From NCBI GenBank assembly GCA_016937825.1, contig JAFGVT010000187.1:1-7315 (forward strand): a DNA stretch of 7,315 nucleotides, read 5' to 3'. Under the pieces are notes generated by a model. That model saw only the letters and a program-made list of their open reading frames with translations. It had not been told where the DNA came from and searched no databases. Origin of the DNA: Fidelibacterota bacterium. GTDB lineage: Bacteria > Fidelibacterota > Fidelibacteria > Fidelibacterales > Fidelibacteraceae. The translations under genes and the position numbers were made by a program. Within the stretch, counting starts at the first letter, position 1. Each line of letters opens with the position of its first letter. Positions 1 to 5,515 of the stretch are shown piece after piece.

Positions 1-51
1 AGAAGCTGATAGCTGATAGCTGATAGCTAGAAGCTGATAGCTGACAGCTGA
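1..51. repeat. Tandem heptamer repeat (consensus AGCTGAT)
   Basis: Units start at positions 4, 11, 18, 25, 32, 39 and 46, so seven units sit in strict 7-base register. Units at 4, 11, 18 and 32 are exact AGCTGAT. The unit at 39 ends in C, the unit at 25 is degenerate (AGCTAGA), and the last is cut to AGCTGA. The array may continue past the left edge of the window. Each unit contains the palindrome AGCT. With a 7-base period each copy shifts the reading frame, and TGA and TAG stops recur, so it is not coding. It is probably an intergenic simple-sequence repeat; any function is unknown. Confidence 0.85.
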
Positions 52-190
52 AATTAATAAAACAATAAGGGGCATGCCGGATCTTTTAGCCGCGCTGTTT
101 GACCCGGATCATTATTTTCTTCCTTTTTTCTTAACCATTCATCGAAATATACCTTAACTTTCATGTTATTTGGACGTAGAAGCCAACAAA

Positions 191-196
191 AAGGAG
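191..196 (+). promoter_or_regulatory. Ribosome binding site of the nifU-like gene
   Basis: AAGGAG lies six bases before the ATG at 203. It decides the start: the alternative in-frame TTG at 170 has no comparable site, and the 11 residues it would add do not resemble an IscU N-terminus. Confidence 0.75.
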
Positions 197-202
197 CCAG
201 AC

Positions 203-841
203 ATGGACGGAACTTCATGGAACTATTCAGATAAAGTCAAAGAGCATTTTTTTCACCCGAAGAACATCCTCGACATGGATGAAAAAGACTACCATGCCGA
301 CGGCGTCGGCTATGTCGGATCGCCCGCCTGCGGCGATATGATGAAGATTTTTATCAAGGTCAGGGATGACCGCATCGCCGAGCTGAAATGGCAGACCTTC
401 GGGTGCGCCAGTGCGATCGGGTCCACCTCCATGCTCAGCGTCATGGTCACCCGGGACGGCGGCATGAAGCTGGATGAGGCCTGGAAGCTGACACCGGAAA
501 TGATCATTGATGAATTGGGCGGCCTGCCTGCCAACAAGATCCACTGCTCGGTATTGGGCGACAAAGCCTTGCGCCAGGCGATCAAAAATTATTACGAGAA
601 GACCGGACAGCATCACCGCATCCCCCATGACGACAGATCGAGGATCATCTGCGAATGCCTTAATATCACCGAAGACGACATCCGCATGGAGATCCTTGAG
701 GGCGTAAAGGATTTTGAGACCCTTCAGGAGCGCACCAAGATCGGGACGGTCTGCGGGAAATGCAAGGACACCGCAAAAACGCTTGTCGACTTCTACGTCG
801 GCAAATACTATGCCGACGAGGTTTACAAGGGCAATTCATAA
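203..841 (+). CDS. nifU: NifU-like iron-sulfur cluster assembly scaffold (IscU domain + BFD-like [2Fe-2S] domain)
   Basis: A 212-residue cytoplasmic scaffold on which Fe-S clusters are assembled from iron and NifS-derived sulfur. Residues about 8-135 form an IscU/NifU_N domain: HPKN near 18-21, the three cluster-ligand cysteines at 43 (SPACGD, with the conserved Asp45), 68 (FGCAS) and 115 (IHCSVLG). Residues about 147-200 form a BFD-like ferredoxin domain with the four-cysteine pattern C150-x-C152 and C184-x2-C187, as in the middle domain of nitrogen-fixation NifU. The third domain of classical NifU (Nfu, CxxC) is absent; the protein stops soon after the BFD domain, without any sign of a frameshift. 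The ATG at 203 is preferred over an upstream TTG because of its AAGGAG site. The gene is followed after 13 bases by the cysteine desulfurase, its expected partner. No nitrogenase genes are visible, so a general Fe-S role is inferred. Confidence 0.93.
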   Translation: MDGTSWNYSDKVKEHFFHPKNILDMDEKDYHADGVGYVGSPACGDMMKIFIKVRDDRIAELKWQTFGCASAIGSTSMLSVMVTRDGGMKLDEAWKLTPEMIIDELGGLPANKIHCSVLGDKALRQAIKNYYEKTGQHHRIPHDDRSRIICECLNITEDDIRMEILEGVKDFETLQERTKIGTVCGKCKDTAKTLVDFYVGKYYADEVYKGNS

Positions 842-854
842 TACGGAGCGTATC

Positions 855-2012
855 ATGATCTATTTAGATAACAGCGCCACTACGCCGCTGCACCCGAAAG
901 TCAAAGAAGCGATCATCCAGGCGGTCGATCTTTTCGGGAATCCGAGTTCCATGCACACGGTCGGGAGGCAGATGCGCGCGATGGTCGAACAGAACCGCCG
1001 GGACATTGCGGATTTTTTCCATTGCAGTCCCGATGAGATCATTTTCACCGCAGGCGCTTCGGAAGCCAACAACACGGTATTGAAAAGCGGTGCCACCTGC
1101 TGCGCGTTCTGCAGCGAAAGCCACGGGCATATCATTACCTCGAACATTGAACATCCTTCGGTGCTGAACACGCTGAAATGCCTGGAACATCAGCATATCG
1201 ACGTAACGCGCGTAAAGGTCCGCAAAAACGGGATCATTGATCCCGCGGATATCGAGGCCGCCATCCGCCCGGACACCATTATGATCTCCGTCATGTACGT
1301 CAATAATGAGATCGGCACGATCCAGCCCATTAAAGAGATCGCGGAGATTGCACGGAAACACGGCATTCCCATGCATACCGACGCCGTACAGGCGGTAGGA
1401 AAGATCCCGATCGACTTACGGGAACTGCCGGTGGATTATTTATCCATGTCGGGCCATAAGATCTATGCCCCCAAGGGCATCGGCGTCCTGTTCAAGCGCA
1501 ATTCCGCCAAGAAGATCTGTCCCCTGATCACCGGCGGCCATCAGGAAAAATCCATGCGGGCCGGGACGGAGAACACTCTGGGCATCCTTGCCCTCGGCGA
1601 AGCCGTCCGGCAGGCGAAGCTTGAAATGACGGAGAACGAACTCCGGATAGGCGCCTTGCGCGACCGTTTGGAACGCGGCATCGTTGAACGTCTCGATCAT
1701 GTTTCCGTCAACGGAGACCGCCGGGCGCGGACCTACAACATCACGAATATCTCCTTTGAAAATATTGAAGGCGAATCCATTCTGCTTCGCCTGGACATGC
1801 ACGGCATTGCGGTCTCCACCGGAAGCGCCTGTTCGACGGGCTCGCTCGAACCGAGCTATGTGATCACCGCCTTAAGCACCGACCCGGCCATCGCGCACAG
1901 TTCGATCCGTTTCTCTCTGGGCCGCGAGACCACGGAAGAAGATATCGATAAAACCCTTGACGCGGTCGTTGAAACCGTGACCTTCCTGCGTAAAATGAGT
2001 CCGATCGTATAA
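855..2012 (+). CDS. nifS: Cysteine desulfurase, NifS/IscS family
   Basis: A 385-residue PLP enzyme that converts cysteine to alanine and passes the sulfur, as a persulfide, to the scaffold encoded just upstream. Family landmarks are all present: N-terminal YLDNSATTP (3-11), GASEANN (67-73), His100 that stacks on PLP, HTDAVQAVGK (174-183), the PLP lysine K202 in SGHK, MRAGTEN (234-240, NifS-like rather than IscS-like), and the catalytic Cys326 in STGSACSTGSLEPS. This short-loop arrangement marks a class I desulfurase. The ATG at 855 follows a GGAG at 845-848 and gives the usual N-terminus; an upstream extension in the same frame would overlap nifU. Two oddities: three cysteines (82, 83, 86) sit in the region before His100, and the protein ends two residues after a terminal MSP, lacking the longer tail found in E. 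coli IscS. Probably co-transcribed with nifU and upp. Confidence 0.95.
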   Translation: MIYLDNSATTPLHPKVKEAIIQAVDLFGNPSSMHTVGRQMRAMVEQNRRDIADFFHCSPDEIIFTAGASEANNTVLKSGATCCAFCSESHGHIITSNIEHPSVLNTLKCLEHQHIDVTRVKVRKNGIIDPADIEAAIRPDTIMISVMYVNNEIGTIQPIKEIAEIARKHGIPMHTDAVQAVGKIPIDLRELPVDYLSMSGHKIYAPKGIGVLFKRNSAKKICPLITGGHQEKSMRAGTENTLGILALGEAVRQAKLEMTENELRIGALRDRLERGIVERLDHVSVNGDRRARTYNITNISFENIEGESILLRLDMHGIAVSTGSACSTGSLEPSYVITALSTDPAIAHSSIRFSLGRETTEEDIDKTLDAVVETVTFLRKMSPIV

Positions 2013-2047
2013 ATTCGCTCAACCTTTTATGACCTGAAAGGAATGCC

Positions 2048-2671
2048 ATGCAAAACGTCCAGCTGATCGACCACCCCCTGGTCAAGCATTCGCTTACGAT
2101 CCTTCGGGACAAGAACACCGATACCGAGACCTTCCGGCGTCACACGGCCATCGTTTCCCAGATCATCATTATGGAAGCCAGCCGGTCCTGCAAACTGACG
2201 AAAAAACAGATCGAGACCCCCATCTCGGAAACGACGGGCTACGAGATATACCGCTCCATGGTCTTTGTCCCGGTATTGCGCGCCGGCATCTCGATGCTGG
2301 TCCACTCGCGGGATTTTCTCCCCTGGACGCCCGTGGGCTTCATCGGTCTCGAGCGCGATGAAGAGACCGCCATCGCCCGTGAATATTACCAGAAATTTCC
2401 CGAAAACATTGAAAAGAAACTGGTGCTGGTGCTGGACCCCATGCTGGCAACGGGAGGATCTGTCTCGGATACGATCGCTCGGCTGAAGGAGAAAGGGGCG
2501 AAACGTATCGCCCTTGCCTGCATCGTCGCGGCGCCGGAAGGAATTAAGCGCATCAACGACGCGCATCCGGATGTGCATATCTACACAACCGCGATCGACG
2601 ACCACCTGAATGAAAAGAAATATATCGTCCCCGGTCTCGGGGATTTCGGCGACCGGTATTTCGGGACTTAG
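2048..2671 (+). CDS. upp: Uracil phosphoribosyltransferase
   Basis: A 207-residue enzyme, matching the usual length of about 208, that makes UMP from uracil and PRPP in pyrimidine salvage. The PRPP-binding loop is at about 129-141 (LDPMLATGGSVSD). Other UPRT hallmarks are VPVLRAG (74-80), GFIGLERDEET (97-107), AAPEGI (161-166), HPDVHIYT (173-180) and the C-terminal uracil-binding stretch YIVPGLGDFGDRYFGT. The ATG at 2048 has an AAAGGA about six bases upstream. The gene starts 35 bases after nifS with no visible terminator between, so it is probably the last gene of the same transcript. No uracil permease or pyrimidine regulator is visible beside it, and the pairing with Fe-S genes is not functionally explained. 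Confidence 0.96.
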   Translation: MQNVQLIDHPLVKHSLTILRDKNTDTETFRRHTAIVSQIIIMEASRSCKLTKKQIETPISETTGYEIYRSMVFVPVLRAGISMLVHSRDFLPWTPVGFIGLERDEETAIAREYYQKFPENIEKKLVLVLDPMLATGGSVSDTIARLKEKGAKRIALACIVAAPEGIKRINDAHPDVHIYTTAIDDHLNEKKYIVPGLGDFGDRYFGT

Positions 2672-2708
2672 TTTTTATTCCATTGAATTGACTGAAGACT
2701 TCTTTTTT

Positions 2709-2732
2709 ACCCTGTCCGCGCTCTGTCAGGGT
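2709..2732. other. Weak hairpin between convergent genes
   Basis: ACCCTG at 2709-2714 pairs with CAGGGT at 2727-2732 around a 12-base loop, between the ends of upp (plus) and the transporter gene (minus). The only U-rich run (2703-2708, plus strand) lies before the stem rather than after it, and on the minus strand the hairpin is followed by A residues, so it does not fit a standard intrinsic terminator on either strand. It may help stop converging transcripts, or be chance. Nothing else is evident in the 96-base gap. Confidence 0.25.
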
Positions 2733-2767
2733 TCAAGCCCTTCAAGAGAACATCTGTCCACAGGACC

Positions 2768-4618
2768 TCAGGACTCGCGCTTTCTGTTCGAGAGCAGGAT
2801 CACATCCCGCAATTCTTTCTCGTTCCGTGCGGACATCCACCGTTTTTCAAAATCATTTTCCTGTACAATGTTCGCGATCGCCATGAGAGCCCGCAGATGA
2901 TAGCTGCGTTCGTCAAGGGATCCGATCAGAACGAACAGGGTGTGCACCGGTTCGGCGCCCGAAGAAAAATGAACGCCTTCAGCGCAGCGAACCGGTAAAA
3001 TATCAAAGCATTTTTCACCCGGAACGATAAAATGCGGGATCGCCAGTCCGGGCCGGATAATGGTCGTTGACTGCGATTCACGCTCTTTCAGTCCGTTGAT
3101 CAGTATGTCTTTCGGTATCGCCCAGCGGGCGGCTAGTTTTTCGGCGATACGTTCCATCAGCTCCCCGACCCGGGGCGAACCGGGAATGTCCAGGACGGCA
3201 CAATCCCTGATCAGGCGGTCAAAGCGGTCTTCGATGATGTCGTCACGCACCATAACGATCTCCCGGAGTTCTTCTTCGAGGGACGTGCTTTGCAGTTCTT
3301 TGGCCGTAACGCGCTCAATGACATGCATCAGCGCGGAAGTCCGGGTAATGCGCTTTCGGGCATAAAGGAGGTGGATCAGAGCGCCAGAAAGAAAGAACAG
3401 CGCGCTGATCAGCAGAGGAACGAAGCCCATATTCGATAAAATGAACAGATAGATGAGCAGCGTGACCGCGGGAAGCACGGGATACAGCGGCATTTTATAT
3501 TTCGGAAGGTAATTCCGGATTTTGCTTTCCCGCATAACGATCACGGCGACGTTGTCCATCATGTAAAGAATGATCATCAGGGTTGACGCGGTTTTAACGA
3601 GATTCTCGATGTTCAGGAAAACGATCACGATCACCATGAACAGCCCGGTAAACAGAATAGAAACCGACGGCGTTTTATACCGTTTGCTCTGCTTCGAAAA
3701 CAATTTCGGGAGCAGCTGGTCCCGGCTCATCGCCAGGGGGGTCCGTGACGCGGCAAGGATGCCCGCGTTCGCCGTGGTCACGAACGCCATGATCGCGGCA
3801 AGGCTTAAAATGACCACGCCGGCCTTACCCATCACATTTCCCGCTCCCAGAGAAAGCGGGATGGGAGAACCGGATAATTGGGCGGCGGGAACGATACCGA
3901 CGGTAACGCCGACAGTCAGAATGTAAATGGCGGATACGATGAAGAACGACAGCAGCATGCCCAGCGGGATATTGCGGCCGGGATTTTCAATTTCCTCCGC
4001 AATATCGGCGATCTTTGTCAAGCCGCCGAACGAGACGAAAACAAGTCCCGCCGAAGGGATCAGCGACAGGAATCCCCGGGGCATAAAGGGCGAATAGTAA
4101 TCCGGATGAGTTGAAATGAATCCGCGGGCAATATACATGAACATGATACTGATCAGGACGATCACGAGTACGATCTGAATACGCCCGGCCGTCTTGACGC
4201 TAAGAATATTCATAACCGTAAAGACAAGGCAAACGATGACGGCGATCAGCTTCACTTCCGGGCCGGTGATGTCGGGCTGCACCAAAACGGCGAAAGAACC
4301 CAGACCGATCAGCGCAAAGGCACTTTTAAAGCTCAGCGAGAACCAATTGGCAAAGCCGCCGAAGATCCCGAGCAGCGACCCCATGCTCCGGTCAATAAAA
4401 AAGTAGGTGCCGCCGGATTTCGGCATGGCCGTCGCCAATTCGGATTTTGCCAGCATGGTGGGAAAAATCAGAACCGCAGCCAGGAGATAGGCCAGAATGA
4501 CGGCAGGGCCTGATTGTGCGAACACAAGACCCGGCAAAACAAAGATCCCGGAACTGATCATCGCCCCTGCCGATACGGCAAAAACATCAAGAAGTTTTAA
4601 TTGTTTTTTTACCGGCAT
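2768..4618 (-). CDS. APC-superfamily amino acid transporter fused to a C-terminal PTS EIIA type-2 domain
   Basis: A 616-residue membrane protein. Residues 1 to about 420 form an APC-family permease core with about 12 hydrophobic segments. Typical motifs are SAGAMISSGIFVLPG (16-30) in TM1, MPKSGGTYFF (65-74), and FGGLTKIADIAEEIENPGRN (197-216) around TM6. Residues about 425-500 form a charged cytoplasmic linker. Residues about 500-616 resemble a PTS EIIA type-2 (fructose/Ntr-like) domain: GLKERESQSTT (509-519), then GLAIPHF (524-530) with His529 as the likely phosphorylated residue, and a second conserved-type His574 in HLRALMAIANI. The likely role is amino-acid or related uptake or exchange; the substrate cannot be told. 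Known EIIA domains accept phosphate from HPr-type carriers, so control by phosphorylation is inferred. The start has an AAGGGG site four bases upstream. It is transcribed towards upp, after the small membrane-protein gene. Confidence 0.9.
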   Translation of the reverse strand: MPVKKQLKLLDVFAVSAGAMISSGIFVLPGLVFAQSGPAVILAYLLAAVLIFPTMLAKSELATAMPKSGGTYFFIDRSMGSLLGIFGGFANWFSLSFKSAFALIGLGSFAVLVQPDITGPEVKLIAVIVCLVFTVMNILSVKTAGRIQIVLVIVLISIMFMYIARGFISTHPDYYSPFMPRGFLSLIPSAGLVFVSFGGLTKIADIAEEIENPGRNIPLGMLLSFFIVSAIYILTVGVTVGIVPAAQLSGSPIPLSLGAGNVMGKAGVVILSLAAIMAFVTTANAGILAASRTPLAMSRDQLLPKLFSKQSKRYKTPSVSILFTGLFMVIVIVFLNIENLVKTASTLMIILYMMDNVAVIVMRESKIRNYLPKYKMPLYPVLPAVTLLIYLFILSNMGFVPLLISALFFLSGALIHLLYARKRITRTSALMHVIERVTAKELQSTSLEEELREIVMVRDDIIEDRFDRLIRDCAVLDIPGSPRVGELMERIAEKLAARWAIPKDILINGLKERESQSTTIIRPGLAIPHFIVPGEKCFDILPVRCAEGVHFSSGAEPVHTLFVLIGSLDERSYHLRALMAIANIVQENDFEKRWMSARNEKELRDVILLSNRKRES

Positions 4619-4638
4619 ACCACCCCTTACACTTGGAT

Positions 4639-4679
4639 CTGATTCCCCCGGACCGCTTGCGTCCGGGCTGCGGGATCAG
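4639..4679. other. Strong two-part hairpin between the 139-residue membrane protein gene and the transporter gene
   Basis: The inner stem is CCCGGAC (4647-4653) with GTCCGGG (4661-4667), 7 bp around a 7-base loop. The outer stem is CTGATTCC (4639-4646) with GGGATCAG (4672-4679), 8 bp including one wobble pair, separated from the inner stem by a one-sided bulge of four bases. On the minus strand it begins a few bases after the stop of the 139-residue gene and ends about 20 bases before the transporter start codon. No U-run follows on either strand, so it is not a textbook intrinsic terminator. It could be a U-less terminator, an mRNA-stabilising structure, or an operator. Confidence 0.6.
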
Positions 4680-4683
4680 GCGT

Positions 4684-5103
4684 TCATTGACCGGCGGGAT
4701 GTCCGTTCTCTACGGTATCCACCGATTTCTGAAGTTCGTTCAGCTGGCGGGAGAGATTGTTGATCCGGAATTCGATGGAATTCAGGATCCAGAATTGGAA
4801 ATGGTCCACTTTGGACTGACGGTTGATCATCCAGATGATCTTGATGGAGACCAAAAGAATGCCGATCTCGATCGAAAATAACGGCGGTAAAGGAATACTG
4901 TCCCAGCCAAGCGTGTGGCGCGCAATATCAAAGGCGAACAACAGGACGATCAGAACAATAAAAACCCAGTTGACCAGTTTGTCCCGTTTTATATCGCTGG
5001 TACCTCCGATCTGACCCATCAATTGCCTGATGCGTTCACGTTCTTCCCGGTATACCTTCAGTTGCGCTTCCAGCTCCTCAACATTGTGAGTGTCCGTATC
5101 CAT
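4684..5103 (-). CDS. Hypothetical two-helix membrane protein with N- and C-terminal coiled-coil segments
   Basis: A 139-residue protein (141 if the first ATG is used) that I do not recognise by name. Residues about 6-30 form a charged, heptad-like helix rich in Glu, Arg and Leu, ending in QLMGQIGG. Two transmembrane helices follow, at about 43-62 and 75-94, linked by a short loop with LPPL. The C-terminal part (about 98-133) has an aromatic stretch, HFQFWILNSIEFR, then a second heptad-like helix. Both ends are predicted to lie on the same side of the membrane, probably in the cytoplasm. The order coil-TM-TM-coil suggests an oligomer or a partner-binding membrane scaffold, but no catalytic residues are evident. 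The start at 5103 is preferred because AAAGGA lies nine bases upstream; the ATG at 5109 would have only three. It lies upstream of the transporter on the same strand, separated by a hairpin. Confidence 0.8.
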   Translation of the reverse strand: MDTDTHNVEELEAQLKVYREERERIRQLMGQIGGTSDIKRDKLVNWVFIVLIVLLFAFDIARHTLGWDSIPLPPLFSIEIGILLVSIKIIWMINRQSKVDHFQFWILNSIEFRINNLSRQLNELQKSVDTVENGHPAGQ

Positions 5104-5112
5104 TCTCATTAT

Positions 5113-5118
5113 TCCTTT
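5113..5118 (-). promoter_or_regulatory. Ribosome binding site of the two-helix membrane protein gene
   Basis: AAAGGA on the minus strand is nine bases before the ATG at 5103 and only three before the ATG at 5109. Normal spacing favours the inner start; the two proteins differ by two residues. Confidence 0.55.
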
Positions 5119-5151
5119 CGTAGTGATAATGTAAGCATTTCACCGACATAT

Positions 5152-5185
5152 AAAAAAGTAAAAAATCAGCCCTTCCCCTGAAAGG
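5152..5185 (-). terminator. Candidate weak intrinsic terminator after the pgi operon
   Basis: On the minus strand, CCTTTC (5185-5180) pairs with GGAAGG (5176-5171), 6 bp with one wobble and a 3-base loop. Five bases later come two runs of six T (5165-5160 and 5157-5152) separated by AC. It begins about 42 bases after the stop of the 95-residue gene, where a transcript end for the pgi operon is expected. The stem is short and the gap to the T-run is longer than ideal, so confidence is moderate. Confidence 0.45.
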
Positions 5186-5227
5186 TTTTGTCGGTTCTCT
5201 CGTTGCATGTCCGCCTTATTTGATCAA

Positions 5228-5515
5228 CTATTTTTCGTTTTCGCCCGCCGTCCCGTGTTTTTTCTCGCCGGCCCTGTTCCTGAAATAGAGAAAAACATCT
5301 ACGGAAACCATCAGAAAATTCAGTCCGTACAAAAAGATCACCAGGTCGTAATTGAACACGACCTTGTGCAACATTCCCGCGACATAGCCGCACATAACGA
5401 TCAGCATGAACAGCAGGCTTTTCCCTTTGGTGGAACGCGAGACCCAGGACCGGTAGATCGAAAAAGGCCAGGCGGCCCCGAAACAGATCAACATGACAAT
5501 CTCAAAATAGCTCAT
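5228..5515 (-). CDS. Small three-helix membrane protein, PQ-loop/SemiSWEET-like
   Basis: A 95-residue protein with three predicted transmembrane helices at about 3-20, 33-50 and 57-77 and a charged, hydrophilic C-terminal tail (about 79-95). At the end of the first helix is WPFSIYRSWVSRSTKGKS (16-33). This resembles the PQ-loop pattern (proline, then a basic patch, then K/S-T-x-G-K-S before the second helix), with Phe in place of the usual Gln after Pro17. The three-helix size is that of a half-transporter such as SemiSWEET, which works as a homodimer in the membrane. A sugar-transport role would suit the nearby pgi but is inference only. Its ATG overlaps the stop of the upstream gene by one base (TAATG), which suggests translational coupling; its own Shine-Dalgarno (GGTGA) is weak. 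It appears to be the last gene of the operon. Confidence 0.8.
   Translation of the reverse strand: MSYFEIVMLICFGAAWPFSIYRSWVSRSTKGKSLLFMLIVMCGYVAGMLHKVVFNYDLVIFLYGLNFLMVSVDVFLYFRNRAGEKKHGTAGENEK

Noticed and set aside
74..157. Short open frame of 27 codons before nifU, starting with ATG after AAGGGG
   Set aside because: The ribosome site is only one base from the ATG, the peptide resembles nothing I know, and a stop separates it from nifU. It shares nifU's frame, but the residues are not IscU-like. A leader peptide cannot be excluded.
52..202. Nitrogen-fixation type (sigma-54) promoter or an IscR-type operator before nifU
   Set aside because: No -24/-12 GG/GC pattern was found. An imperfect TTAAC/GTTAT dyad near 154-170 is too weak to call. 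No convincing -35/-10 pair was seen either.
864..1376. Long minus-strand open frame inside nifS
   Set aside because: It is antisense to a clearly real gene, and its protein has the Arg/Asp-rich bias expected from a shadow frame.
2027..2605. 192-codon minus-strand open frame across upp
   Set aside because: It mirrors upp, which matches its family along its full length. No independent ribosome site or motif was seen.
2625..2685. Terminator for upp formed by GTCCC/GGGAC and CCGGT/ACCGG pairs before a short T-run
   Set aside because: The stems lie in the codons of the conserved UPRT C-terminus, so the pairing may be a by-product of coding, and the stem is interrupted by a large bulge.
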